Shown one piece after another: positions 29,214 through 39,242 of a DNA stretch of 64,000 nt. The number at the start of each line of letters is the position of its first letter. The stretch's first letter is position 1. A program made the translations under genes and the position numbers. Source of the stretch: an uncultured Thiohalocapsa sp. (GTDB taxonomy: Bacteria > Pseudomonadota > Gammaproteobacteria > Chromatiales > Chromatiaceae); the NCBI RefSeq assembly GCF_913063425.1, contig NZ_CAJXYK010000004.1, positions 120,370 through 184,369 on the forward strand. Direction: 5' to 3'. Under the pieces are notes generated by a model. It did not search any database. It was not told the origin of the DNA and saw only the letters and a program-made list of their open reading frames with translations.

Positions 29214-30185
29214 ATGTTCAAGAACGCTCGGGCCTATCGGCTCAACACCCCCTTCGAGCTGGACCAGCTCGCCCTGCACGAGCAGCTGGCGGAGAAGACC
29301 TTCCGTGGCTGCGGGCCGCTGGAGGCCATGACCCTCGGCTGGGCGCCGCCGCTCGGGCCGCAGGCGGAGATGCTGGTGCACGCCGCCAACGGCTGCCTGC
29401 TGGTGACCGCGCGCCGGCAGGAGCGGCTGTTGCCGGCGGCCGTGGTCAGCGAGGCGGTGGCGGAGCGCGTCGCCGAATTGGAGCAGGCCGAGGGCCGGGA
29501 CGTGTCGCGTCGCGAGAAATCGCAGCTGCGCGATGCCCTGCTGGCGGAGATGCTGCCGCAGGCCTTCACCCGCTCGCGGCTCATCCCGGCGCTGATCGAC
29601 CCGCAGGCCGGGCGCGTGGTGGTGGATGCGGCCTCCGACAAGCTGGCCGAGGAGGTCCTGTCCCTGCTGCGCGAGAGCCTCGGCTCGCTGCCGGTGACGC
29701 CGCTCGCCGCGCCGGCGGCCGCCGAGCGCTTCACCGCCTGGGTGCTGTCCGGTGAGCCGCCCGCTGGGCTGATGTTGGAAGATCAGTGTGAGCTGCGCGA
29801 CCCCGCCGACAAGGGCAGCGTCGTGCGCTGCCGCGGGGTGGACTTGGGCTCGCCGGAGGTCCGCGCGCACATCGACACGGGCATGCGCGTGGCGGCCGTC
29901 GGGCTCAACTGGCAGGACGCGCTGTCCCTGGTGCTTGCCGACGATCTGTCGCTCAAGCGCCTGAAATTCCAGGACGAGCTTATCGAGCAGGCCCTGGACG
30001 GGGCCGAGGACGAGGACCCGGCGCTGCGCTTCGAGGCGGAGATGACGCTGATGAGCGAGCAGCTGCGGGGGCTCCTGGGCTGCCTGGAGGCCGAGCTGGT
30101 GCCCGCAGGCGAGGCTGCACCTCCGCGGCAGGGCGCGGCTGCGACCGCCGACACCGGCGTCGAGGATGCGGCGCCCCCGTTCTGA
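29214..30185 (+). CDS. rdgC: Recombination-associated protein RdgC
   Basis: MFKNARAYRLNTPFELDQLALHEQLAEKTFRGCGPLEAMTLGWAPPLG; FTAWVLSGEPPAGLMLEDQCELRD. Confidence 0.96.
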   Translation: MFKNARAYRLNTPFELDQLALHEQLAEKTFRGCGPLEAMTLGWAPPLGPQAEMLVHAANGCLLVTARRQERLLPAAVVSEAVAERVAELEQAEGRDVSRREKSQLRDALLAEMLPQAFTRSRLIPALIDPQAGRVVVDAASDKLAEEVLSLLRESLGSLPVTPLAAPAAAERFTAWVLSGEPPAGLMLEDQCELRDPADKGSVVRCRGVDLGSPEVRAHIDTGMRVAAVGLNWQDALSLVLADDLSLKRLKFQDELIEQALDGAEDEDPALRFEAEMTLMSEQLRGLLGCLEAELVPAGEAAPPRQGAAATADTGVEDAAPPF

Positions 30186-30188
30186 GGC

Positions 30189-30998
30189 CTACTGTTTCGA
30201 TGCATCGATCTCCGCGCGCAGCCGGGCCAGCTCCGCTTCCGCCTGCCGGCGCGCGGCGGCCTCGGCCTCGGCGCGCTGCTCGGCCGCGGTCCAGCCGGAC
30301 AGCACAAAGCCGGCGTACACCGGGTCGGCGCGCAGGCTGTCCCAGTCCGGCTGCGCGCACAGGTCGCGCGGGCGGAACTGGAAGCCGGGCAGGACCCGTG
30401 AGCGCACCACGCCGTCGGTGAGCGGCAGCGGCACATAGTGGCCGGCTGTATCCAGCGTATAGAACGCCTGGTGCTCGACGCGGTGGGAGAGGATGTAGTA
30501 TTCGGGTACGCCGCCCGCGGCGTACTCGCCGTGCTGCGTGACCGTGTCACGGCGAATGTCCTGCTGGCTCAGGTCGGACAGGGCCTCGATGCACACATCG
30601 AAAATGCCCGGGTAGGACGCCATGCCGGGGCCGAGCGGCTGGGGATTGTCGCGGCGGACGACGCCCAGATCGGGACGGCGGATGATGGTCTTGTCGGCCA
30701 GCGCCAGGCGAAACCCCATCTCCAGCACCACCCAATCGGCGATGGGGTGGACCTTCAGAAAGTGCTCCAGCAGGCCCATGAGCCACTTGTAGACGGCAAT
30801 GGTCTCCCAGCGCGACACCGGCTTCTCCTCCAGGCGACCGTCGTTCCATTCGTAGCAGATGTCTGCGGCGTGGTAGTACTCGGCCCAGTAGGTCGCCTCC
30901 GGGACGCGGCGGCCGTTCTCGGAACGCGGCGAGACGGCATCATCGGCTGCATACGCCTTGGTACGCACCGGTGCATCGGGCGTTGCGCTGTGGGTCAT
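30189..30998 (-). CDS. Uma2 family endonuclease (DUF820) with C-terminal coiled-coil
   Basis: IRRPDLGVVRRDN, CIEALSDLSQQDIRRDTVTQHGEYAAGGVPEYYIL; Ala/Glu/Arg coiled-coil tail. Confidence 0.85.
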   Translation of the reverse strand: MTHSATPDAPVRTKAYAADDAVSPRSENGRRVPEATYWAEYYHAADICYEWNDGRLEEKPVSRWETIAVYKWLMGLLEHFLKVHPIADWVVLEMGFRLALADKTIIRRPDLGVVRRDNPQPLGPGMASYPGIFDVCIEALSDLSQQDIRRDTVTQHGEYAAGGVPEYYILSHRVEHQAFYTLDTAGHYVPLPLTDGVVRSRVLPGFQFRPRDLCAQPDWDSLRADPVYAGFVLSGWTAAEQRAEAEAAARRQAEAELARLRAEIDASKQ

Positions 30999-31378
30999 GG
31001 CAATACGAGAGCGGAAGAGCGTTCAATTCGGCGTAGCACAGGCCATCGCGGCGGATCATCGCGTGTGCGGAGGCGATCCGCAGCCCGCCTATCGAGGTGG
31101 GAGCAGCCTACTCGGCGTGATGGGCGCCCCATGGCAGACCCGAGCATCCCCGGGGTGCGGGACTCGGCCGTTGGTCGCGGCAGTGGGGCGTGCGGGCGCG
31201 CGACACCGCTCTCCAACGCATATCGGCTGCTGGCAAAGCCTTTTCTGCAAGCGCGTTGCGAAGGATGAGCGAGCCAGGCCACGGTGCCGCTCAGCGCCCT
31301 CTTGGGACGTTCTGTCGGCCCGGGCAGTCAAGGAAGCTGGCGCTTGCGCCCGCTTTGCAGGCGCGGTCGCGGGCGGGC

Positions 31379-32386
31379 TCAGACCCCGTAGTAGCCCCGG
31401 TACCAGTCCACGAACCGCGCCACGCCGTCCTCGACGCTGGTGGCGGGCTTATAGCCGAGCTGCTCCACCAGGTCCGTGACATCGGCATAGGTGTCCGGCA
31501 CGTCGCCCGGCTGCAGCGGCAGCAGGTTCTTCTCGGCCTCGCGTCCCAGGCAGCGCTCCAACACTTCGATGTAGTGCATCAGCTCCACGGGCTGGTTGTT
31601 GCCGATGTTGTACAGCCGGTAGGGCGCCGAGCTGGTGGCGGAGTCGGGGGCGTCGCCGGACCAGTCGGGGTTCGGCTCCGGGATCTTGTCCAGCACCCGG
31701 ATCACGCCCTCGACGATGTCGTCGATGTAGGTGAAGTCGCGGCGGTGCCTGCCGTAATTGAACACCTCGATGGGCTCCCCTGCGAGGATGGCGCGGGTGA
31801 ACTTGAACAGCGCCATGTCGGGCCGGCCCCAGGGGCCGTACACGGTGAAGAAGCGCAGGCCCGTGGTCGGGAGCTGGTAGAGATGGCTGTAGGTGTGGGC
31901 CATCAGCTCGTTGGCCTTCTTGCTGGCGGCGTAGAGGCTCAGCGGATGGTCCACGTTGTCGTGCACCGAGAAGGGCATGCTGGTGTTGGCGCCGTAGACG
32001 GAGCTGGAGGACGCATACACCAGGTGCTCGACGGCGTTGTGCCGGCACCCCTCCAGGATGTGCGCGAAGCCCACCAGGTTGGTATCCACGTAGGCGAGCG
32101 GGTTCTCGATGGAGTAGCGCACGCCGGCCTGGGCGGCGAGGTTGACCACGCGGTCCGGGCGGTGCTCGGCGAAGGCCGCGGCGACGCCGTTGCGGTCCTC
32201 CAGGCTGAGGCGCAGGTCTTTGAAGCCGGCATGGGCGCGCACGCGATCAAGGCGCGCCTGCTTGAGGCTCACGTCGTAGTAATCGTTCAGGTTGTCGATG
32301 CCGATGACCCTGTCGCCGCGCTCCAGCAGCCGCAGGGACAGGGCGGAGCCGATGAAGCCGGCGCTGCCGGTGACGAGGACTTTCAT
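31379..32386 (-). CDS. NAD-dependent epimerase, UDP-glucuronate 4-epimerase-like
   Basis: [73 protein letters not shown]. Confidence 0.93.
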   Translation of the reverse strand: MKVLVTGSAGFIGSALSLRLLERGDRVIGIDNLNDYYDVSLKQARLDRVRAHAGFKDLRLSLEDRNGVAAAFAEHRPDRVVNLAAQAGVRYSIENPLAYVDTNLVGFAHILEGCRHNAVEHLVYASSSSVYGANTSMPFSVHDNVDHPLSLYAASKKANELMAHTYSHLYQLPTTGLRFFTVYGPWGRPDMALFKFTRAILAGEPIEVFNYGRHRRDFTYIDDIVEGVIRVLDKIPEPNPDWSGDAPDSATSSAPYRLYNIGNNQPVELMHYIEVLERCLGREAEKNLLPLQPGDVPDTYADVTDLVEQLGYKPATSVEDGVARFVDWYRGYYGV

Positions 32387-32452
32387 GATGCTGAGCTGTG
32401 CGGGGTCAGGGTTGCGGTTGGCTGCTGGTGGGGGCGGCGTCGCCCCGCGTCC

Positions 32453-33739
32453 TCAGAGCCGGCCGTCCACGGCTGCTGCCGGGAAGAGGTGCTTCACGTC
32501 GTAGACAATGGCGCCGGGCTTGGCGAGTGCCCGCACGGCGTCGATGCCCATCGCGGCGAACTGGCGGTGGGCCACCGCGAGCACCACGGCATCATAGCCG
32601 TCGCCGGCTGTGGGCGTGATGAGCTGGATGCCGTATTCCTGCTGCGCTTCGTCAGCGCTGGCCCAGGGGTCGTGCACGTCGCAGTGGACGCCGTAGCGCT
32701 TCAGCTCCGCGGCGATGTCCACCACCCGCGTGTTGCGCAGGTCCGGGCAGTTCTCTTTGAAAGTGAGCCCCAGCAGCAGCACCCGGGCATCGTGCGGGAA
32801 GCCGTTGCGCGCGGCCATGAGCTTCACCACCTGGCTCGCGACGAAGGCGCCCATGCTGTCGTTGAGCCGCCGCCCGGCGAGGATGATCTCCGGGTGATAG
32901 CCGATCTGCTGCGCCTTGTGGGTGAGGTAGTAGGGGTCCACGCCGATGCAGTGGCCGCCCACCAGGCCTGGGCGGAAGGGCAGGAAGTTCCACTTGCTGC
33001 CGGCGGCGGCGAGGACCTCGTCGGTGTCGATGCCGAGCCGGTTGAAAATCAGCGCCAGCTCGTTGATGAGCGCGATGTTCACATCGCGCTGGGTGTTCTC
33101 GATCACCTTGGCCGCCTCGGCGACGCGGATGCTGCTCGCGCGGTGGGTGCCGGCGGTGATGATGCTCGCGTAGAGCGCATCCACGAAGTCCGCCGCCTCT
33201 GGCGTGGAGCCCGAGGTGACCTTCTTGATGGTGGTGAGCCGGTGCTCCTTGTCGCCCGGGTTGATGCGCTCCGGGCTGTAGCCGACGAAGAAGTCCGTGT
33301 TGAGCTTGAGCCCCGAGCCCGCCTCCAGCAAGGGCACGCAAACCTCTTCCGTGGCGCCCGGGTAGACGGTGGACTCATAGATCACCACATTGCCGGGCGC
33401 GAGCACGCCGCCGAGGAGCTCGCTGGCGGAGGTGAGCGGCCTCAGGTCCGGTGTCTTCGCCTCTGTGATGGGGGTCGGTACGGTGACGATGTAGACATCG
33501 CAGGGGGCCAGGTCCGCCGCCGCCGTGGTGAAGCTCAGGTGCTCGGCGGCCGCGAGCTCTTCGGGCTCCACTTCCAGCGAGCTGTCGCGGCCGGCACGCA
33601 GCTCCGCGATGCGGGCCGCATTGATGTCGAGACCGATGGTCCGGTAGCGCCGGCCCAGGGCGACGGCGAGCGGCAAGCCCACGTAGCCCAGGCCGACGAC
33701 ACCGATGGTGGTGGTGCTCGCGTCGAGTCGAAGGGACAT
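32453..33739 (-). CDS. Nucleotide sugar dehydrogenase, TviB-like
   Basis: [62 protein letters not shown]. Confidence 0.93.
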   Translation of the reverse strand: MSLRLDASTTTIGVVGLGYVGLPLAVALGRRYRTIGLDINAARIAELRAGRDSSLEVEPEELAAAEHLSFTTAAADLAPCDVYIVTVPTPITEAKTPDLRPLTSASELLGGVLAPGNVVIYESTVYPGATEEVCVPLLEAGSGLKLNTDFFVGYSPERINPGDKEHRLTTIKKVTSGSTPEAADFVDALYASIITAGTHRASSIRVAEAAKVIENTQRDVNIALINELALIFNRLGIDTDEVLAAAGSKWNFLPFRPGLVGGHCIGVDPYYLTHKAQQIGYHPEIILAGRRLNDSMGAFVASQVVKLMAARNGFPHDARVLLLGLTFKENCPDLRNTRVVDIAAELKRYGVHCDVHDPWASADEAQQEYGIQLITPTAGDGYDAVVLAVAHRQFAAMGIDAVRALAKPGAIVYDVKHLFPAAAVDGRL

Positions 33740-34005
33740 GATCCTGGCTCCAGCAGGGTGGCGATCAGGCTGTGTGAGGGGGATGCGTCTTGCGTCCTGT
33801 GGCCGGGGCGCCTTGCAGCAGCCCTTGTTGCGTCGGCGCAGCCGGTCGCCGGCTCATGGCGTCAGGCTCCGGGGCTGCTCCCGCACCACCCGCCGACAGG
33901 ACGGCCCTCGGGGTGTTCGCCGGCAGTGCGGCATGTCGTTATCCCTTGGCATCCCCGCGGGACCCCGGACCAATTAAGCGACACCTTGGGGCGACGCGGC
34001 GTCCG

Positions 34006-34029
34006 AGGCAGACCTCCTGCGGTCTGCCT
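34006..34029. other. Perfect hairpin in the divergent EPS intergenic region
   Basis: AGGCAGACC-tcctgc-GGTCTGCCT, 9-bp stem and 6-nt loop. Confidence 0.55.
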
Positions 34030-34290
34030 GGGCGGCGCCTATGCTACCATGGGCGGCGGTATCGGGTGCGGGCGCTCCCCGTGCGGGCGCCGCCGTGATT
34101 CCACCGTCTCGCCGTGCCCCGGATGGGCTCCCGCCGAAGCTGTGCACCGGGCGTCGCACGCGGCTTCTCTGGGGCGGTGACGGGGCGTGTTGCTCCGTTT
34201 CCGGCGCGGGCACGTGAACCCACCCTCCACCGCCGCGGGGCGCCTCTGCATGGGGCCACAGGCGGGTGCTGTTGCGAAAACACCTGAACC

Positions 34291-35685
34291 ATGCGGCTCT
34301 TCGGCCACCACGTCTCCGGGCTCAACCTCGTCCTCGGCCTGCTTGAGTTTGCGCTCTTCGTCGCTGCCCTGCAGCTCGGCGTCGGCGTGCGCTTCGATTG
34401 GACGCTGCCGCACGACATCGCCCCCGGCGACCCCTGGATCACGGGACTCATCTTCGCATTGGTGATGTCGTTGTCCGTGGCGTCTATGGGCCTCTATCAG
34501 CGTCGTTCCACGGATGGCGACGCGGGCTTCATCGTGCGCCTCGCCATCGCCTTCGCCATCGGCACCGCCATCCTCGCGCTGCTGTTCTACCTGTTCCCGG
34601 TCATCTTCATGGGCCGCGGCATCCTGGCGCTGTCGCTGCTCTTTTCCTTCGCCGGCACCGTCGCCCTGCGCGTGGCGATCGATCGGATCGCCGGGGCGGA
34701 GTCACAGAAGCGCCGCGTGCTGGTCCTCGGTGCCGGCGTCAATGCCGAGCGCATCGCCGAGCTCGTGGGCAGCGACACCACGCTCGGGTTCAACGTGGTC
34801 GGCTATGTGCCGTTGCCCCGCAGTCAGCGGCTGCTGGCGGATGACAGGATCCTGGTGCAGCGGGGCTCGCTGCTGGAGCTCGCCATCGCCAACAATGTCG
34901 ACGAGATCGTCGTCGCCGCGGACGACCGTCGCCGCAAGCTGCCCGTGGGCGAGCTGCTTGACTGCAAGCTGAGCGGCTTCGCCGTGCTCGATCTGCTGAG
35001 CTTCTTCGAGAAGGAGCTCGCCTGCGTCAAGATCGATCTGCTGCACCCGAGCTGGATCTTCTTCTCCCGCGACGGCTTCAACATGGGCGTCACCGGGCTC
35101 TACGGAAAGCGGCTCCTGGATTTGGTCCTGGGCTCGCTGATGCTGCTCTTGGCTGCCCCCCTGATGCTGCTGGTGGCGGCTGCTTCCCTGGTGGAATCCC
35201 GCGGCCGGGACCCGATTCTCTACCACCAGATCCGCATCGGTCAGGGTGGACTGCCGTTTCGGCTGCACAAGTTCCGCAGCATGCGGGTGGACGCCGAGGC
35301 GGACGGCCGCGCGCGCTGGGCGGCGAAGAACGACAGCCGCATCACAGCGCTCGGCGCCTTTCTGCGGCGGACCCGGCTCGACGAGCTGCCGCAGCTCTTC
35401 AACGTGCTGAAGGGGCAGATGAGTCTGGTGGGTCCGCGCCCGGAGCGCCCGGAGTTCGTGGAGCGCCTGGCGACCGGCATCCCGTACTACGCCGAGCGCC
35501 ACCGCGTGAAGCCGGGGCTGACGGGCTGGGCGCAGCTGCTCTACCCCTATGGCTCCGACGAAGAAGACGCCAAGCGTAAGCTGGAATACGACCTTTACTA
35601 CGTGAAGCATGCCGGCGTTTTCCTGGACCTGGTGATCCTGCTGCAGACCGTCGAGGTGGTGCTGCTCGGCAAGGGGGCCCGCTGA
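34291..35685 (+). CDS. XrtA/PEP-CTERM-type exopolysaccharide sugar transferase (TIGR03013-like)
   Basis: Multi-TM N-terminus, then [59 protein letters not shown]. Confidence 0.9.
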   Translation: MRLFGHHVSGLNLVLGLLEFALFVAALQLGVGVRFDWTLPHDIAPGDPWITGLIFALVMSLSVASMGLYQRRSTDGDAGFIVRLAIAFAIGTAILALLFYLFPVIFMGRGILALSLLFSFAGTVALRVAIDRIAGAESQKRRVLVLGAGVNAERIAELVGSDTTLGFNVVGYVPLPRSQRLLADDRILVQRGSLLELAIANNVDEIVVAADDRRRKLPVGELLDCKLSGFAVLDLLSFFEKELACVKIDLLHPSWIFFSRDGFNMGVTGLYGKRLLDLVLGSLMLLLAAPLMLLVAAASLVESRGRDPILYHQIRIGQGGLPFRLHKFRSMRVDAEADGRARWAAKNDSRITALGAFLRRTRLDELPQLFNVLKGQMSLVGPRPERPEFVERLATGIPYYAERHRVKPGLTGWAQLLYPYGSDEEDAKRKLEYDLYYVKHAGVFLDLVILLQTVEVVLLGKGAR

Positions 35686-35715
35686 GGGCCCGAGTGGGGC
35701 TGGGCGGGGTGAGAC

Positions 35716-37806
35716 GTGCCCACCGGCGTGACACCGGAGCTGATCGGCTTCCTCGGCTATGCGGCCGATGCCGTGGCCATGGCCGTGCTTGCACTGCTGC
35801 TGGTCACCAGCTGGCGTGGTCGCCTGCAGGGCGGGCTGTTGCTGCTGGCGGTGCTGGCGAGTGTCGTCTGGGCCGTGCTGCTCGCGCTGCAGGCGCAGTG
35901 GCAGGTGGTGCCGGTACAGGCGACCTGGGCCGCGGAGGCCGCCCGCATGGTGGCCTGGTGCCTGTTCCTGCTGCGGGTGCTGAGCCAGCTGCGTGAGGGG
36001 CTCGCGGAGCGCCTGCGGCTGTTTCGCTGGGCCATGCTCGTGGGCGGCGGCCTGCTGCTGCTGCCGTTCGAGGATTTGCTGCCCGGCGCGGGCGGGTGGC
36101 TGGCGAATGTGCGGCTCATCGGCCAATTGCTGCTGACCGTCGGTGGGCTGTTCCTCGTCGAGCAGCTCTACCGCAACACGCCCTGGCAGCACCGCTGGGG
36201 TATCAAGTTCCTGTGCTTCGGGCTCGGTGCCGTCTTCGTTTACGACTTCTATTTCTTCGCCGACGCGCTGCTGTTCGGCCGCCTGGATAGGGGCGTCTGG
36301 CTCGCCCGCGGCGGCGTCAATGCGGTGATCATGCCCCTGCTGGCGGTTTCGGTGGCACGCAACCCGCAGTGGTCCTTCGATCTTGCCGTCTCCCGCAGCG
36401 TCGTCATCCACTCCACGACGCTCATGGCGGCGGGCATCTATCTGCTGTTCATGGCCCTGGCCGGCTACTACATCCGGGCCTACGGCGGGGAGTGGAGCCT
36501 TGTCTTCCAGCCCCTGTTCTTCTTCGGTGCGGCGCTCCTGCTCCTGGTGCTGCTGTTCTCCGGGCAGCTGCGCTCGCGGCTCAAGCTGTTCGTGAGCCGG
36601 CACTTCTACAGTTATCGCTACGATTACCGTGAGGAATGGCTCAGACTCATCCGGGTGCTGTCCGGCAAGGTGTTGCAGGCGACCCTGCCGGAACGCATCA
36701 TCTTCGCCCTCGCCGAGCTGGTGGACAGCCCGGGCGGCGCCATCTGGGTGCGGGACGCGGACGGCAACTGCGCCTTCCGGCGCTGCTGGAACCTGCCGCC
36801 GTCTGAGCTGGACACGCGCTGGCAGCCGACTCGGCTGTGCGCGGCCCTGGAGCCCGGCGGGCCGGTGGTGGATCTCGCCGGGCCTGCGGTCGGTGTGGAG
36901 GTTGCTGCGGCGCTGCCGACCTGGCTGCGCGCCAACGAGCGGCTCTGGCTGCTGGTGCCGCTGATGCACGAGACCAACGTCCTCGGGTTCGTGCTGCTCG
37001 CCCGTCCGCGCGCGCCCCAGGAGCTTGGCTGGGAGAATGTGCAGCTGCTGCAGACCGCGGCGCGTCAGGCGGCGAGCTATCTGGCACTGGAGGAAGCGGC
37101 CGCCGCGCTCGCCGAGGCCCAGCAGTTCGAGGGCTTCAACCGCTTGTCCGCCTTCGTCGTGCACGACCTGAAGAATCTGGTTGCACAACTGTCATTGGTC
37201 AGTCGCAATGCGGAGCGTTACCGTGATAAGCCGGAGTTCGTGGACGACGCGCTGCAGACGGTGAGCGACTCCGTCGAGCGCATGAACCGACTGCTCCTGC
37301 AGTTGCGGACGGCGGTGCCCACGGGTGCGCAGCAGCACGTTGCACTTCGACCACTGCTGGAGCGGGCCGTCAAGGCGCGGGCCGTGCAGGCGCCCGCACC
37401 ACAGCTGCGGGTTGCCGATGCTGCGGCACCCGAGGTCTGCGCGGACGCCGAGCGCCTGGAGGCCGTGCTGCGCAATGTCATGCAGAACGCCCAGGATGCC
37501 ACCGACAAGCACGGGCAGGTGCAGGTGACCCTGCGTATGGCGGACGGCATGGCGGTGGTCGACATCGAAGACGACGGTTGCGGCATGGACGAGGAGTTCA
37601 TCCGCGAGCGGCTGTTTCGGCCCTTCGATTCGACCAAAGGCCTCGCCGGCATGGGCATCGGCGCGTATGAATGTAAGGCCCTCGTCGCCCTGGCCGGCGG
37701 GCGCGTGGACGTGGACAGTGAGCCGGGGCGCGGCACCTGCTTCTCCATCCGCCTGCCGTTGGCGGGTGCAGCGCAGGCGCAGACGCCCGTGGTCGCAGTG
37801 GTATGA
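35716..37806 (+). CDS. prsK: PEP-CTERM system histidine kinase PrsK
   Basis: Multi-TM N-terminus, GAF-like middle, FVVHDLKNLVAQLSLVSRNAERY and GMGIGAYECKALV HATPase; gene order with prsR and prsT. GTG start. Confidence 0.88.
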   Translation: MPTGVTPELIGFLGYAADAVAMAVLALLLVTSWRGRLQGGLLLLAVLASVVWAVLLALQAQWQVVPVQATWAAEAARMVAWCLFLLRVLSQLREGLAERLRLFRWAMLVGGGLLLLPFEDLLPGAGGWLANVRLIGQLLLTVGGLFLVEQLYRNTPWQHRWGIKFLCFGLGAVFVYDFYFFADALLFGRLDRGVWLARGGVNAVIMPLLAVSVARNPQWSFDLAVSRSVVIHSTTLMAAGIYLLFMALAGYYIRAYGGEWSLVFQPLFFFGAALLLLVLLFSGQLRSRLKLFVSRHFYSYRYDYREEWLRLIRVLSGKVLQATLPERIIFALAELVDSPGGAIWVRDADGNCAFRRCWNLPPSELDTRWQPTRLCAALEPGGPVVDLAGPAVGVEVAAALPTWLRANERLWLLVPLMHETNVLGFVLLARPRAPQELGWENVQLLQTAARQAASYLALEEAAAALAEAQQFEGFNRLSAFVVHDLKNLVAQLSLVSRNAERYRDKPEFVDDALQTVSDSVERMNRLLLQLRTAVPTGAQQHVALRPLLERAVKARAVQAPAPQLRVADAAAPEVCADAERLEAVLRNVMQNAQDATDKHGQVQVTLRMADGMAVVDIEDDGCGMDEEFIRERLFRPFDSTKGLAGMGIGAYECKALVALAGGRVDVDSEPGRGTCFSIRLPLAGAAQAQTPVVAVV

Positions 37807-39167
37807 CTTCAGTGCAAGAAGACAACATCAGACTTCTCATCGTCGAGGATGATCCGGGCCTGCAGCGGCAGCTGCGCTGGAGCTTCGAGGGCTGCGATGT
37901 CGCCCTCGCCTCCGACGCCGAAACTGCACTCAAGGCGCTCGAGCAGGCCGCGCCCACGGTGGTGACCCTGGACCTCGGGCTGCCGCCGGACCCGGGCGGC
38001 ACCAGCGAGGGCTTTCGCCTGCTGGACGAGATCCTGACCCGGGCGCCGGACACCAAAATCATCGTCGTCACAGGCCACAACGACCGCGACAACGCCGTGC
38101 GCGCGGTGGGCCGCGGCGCCTATGACTTCTTCGAGAAGCCCATCGACCCCGATCTGCTCTCGCTGACCGTGCAGCGTGCCGCGAAGCTTGCGCGCCTGGA
38201 AGGCGAATACCGCAGGCTCGCCACCGCCGTGCCCGAGTCGCCCTTCGGTGAGCTCATCGCCGTGAGCCCGCAGATGCTGGAGGTGTGTCGCAGCATCGAG
38301 AAGCTCGCGCCGACGGACGTGACCACGCTCATCCTTGGCGAGAGCGGCACCGGCAAGGAGGTGCTGGTGCGCATCCTGCACTCGCTGAGCAGCCGCAGCA
38401 GCCGTCGGTTGGTGGCCATCAACTGCGCCGCGATTCCGGACGCCCTGCTGGAGAGCGAGCTGTTCGGCTACGAGAAGGGCGCCTTCACCGGCGCGGTCAA
38501 GACCACCCGCGGCAAGATCGAGACCGCGGACCGCGGCATCCTGTTCCTGGACGAGATCGGCGACCTGCCCATGTCGTTGCAGGCCAAGCTGCTGCGCTTC
38601 CTGCAGGAGCGGGTCATCGAGCGCATCGGTGGTCGCCAGGAGATCCCGGTGGACGTGCGGGTCATCTGTGCGACGCATCAGGAGCTGCCGAAGCTCATCG
38701 AGGAAGGGCGATTCCGCGAGGATCTTTACTACCGCATCAACGAGGCCACCATCAACGTACCGCCGCTGCGGGAGCGCCAGGATGACGCCGTGGTGCTCGC
38801 CCGGGCCTTTCTTACGCGGTTCGCGGCACGGCATCGCAAGCCGGTGAAAACCTTCACCCGGCAGGCGCTGTCGGTGATCGAGTCCTACAACTGGCCGGGC
38901 AACGTCCGCGAGCTGGAAAACCGCGTCAAGCGCGCTGTGGTGATGGCCGATGGCCGGGAAGTCACCGCCGATGACCTGGAGCTTGCGGACGTGGAGGTGC
39001 GCGAGACGCCCTTCGACCTGCGCGCGGTGCGCGAGCTTGCCGAGATGCAGGCCATCAACCGGGCCGTCCACCACGCCGACCGCAATCTGTCCCGGGCTGC
39101 GGAGCTGCTCGGCATCACCCGGCCGACGCTCTACAACCTGATGAAGAAATACAAGATTCCGAATTGA
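37803..39167 (+). CDS. prsR: PEP-CTERM-box sigma-54-dependent response regulator PrsR
   Basis: Receiver domain; AAA+ GESGTGKEVLVRILH and GAFTGAVKTTRGKIETA; C-terminal Fis HTH. ATGA overlap with prsK. Confidence 0.92.
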   Translation: MTSVQEDNIRLLIVEDDPGLQRQLRWSFEGCDVALASDAETALKALEQAAPTVVTLDLGLPPDPGGTSEGFRLLDEILTRAPDTKIIVVTGHNDRDNAVRAVGRGAYDFFEKPIDPDLLSLTVQRAAKLARLEGEYRRLATAVPESPFGELIAVSPQMLEVCRSIEKLAPTDVTTLILGESGTGKEVLVRILHSLSSRSSRRLVAINCAAIPDALLESELFGYEKGAFTGAVKTTRGKIETADRGILFLDEIGDLPMSLQAKLLRFLQERVIERIGGRQEIPVDVRVICATHQELPKLIEEGRFREDLYYRINEATINVPPLRERQDDAVVLARAFLTRFAARHRKPVKTFTRQALSVIESYNWPGNVRELENRVKRAVVMADGREVTADDLELADVEVRETPFDLRAVRELAEMQAINRAVHHADRNLSRAAELLGITRPTLYNLMKKYKIPN

Positions 39168-39242
39168 CAAGTGGCGTCGGTGGCGGCCGAATGCGCCGCG
39201 TTTCGTCATCCCGCATCCGTAAACCATCCACCGGAGGTCGTC

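Noticed and set aside
31190-34180. 996-aa plus-strand ORF
   Set aside because: Antisense to the UDP-glucuronate epimerase and TviB-like genes; composition is typical of a shadow frame.
39164-39242. Sigma-54 promoter upstream of prsT
   Set aside because: Looked for a TGGCAC-N5-TTGCA type -24/-12 element; no convincing match, and prsT probably co-transcribes with prsKR.
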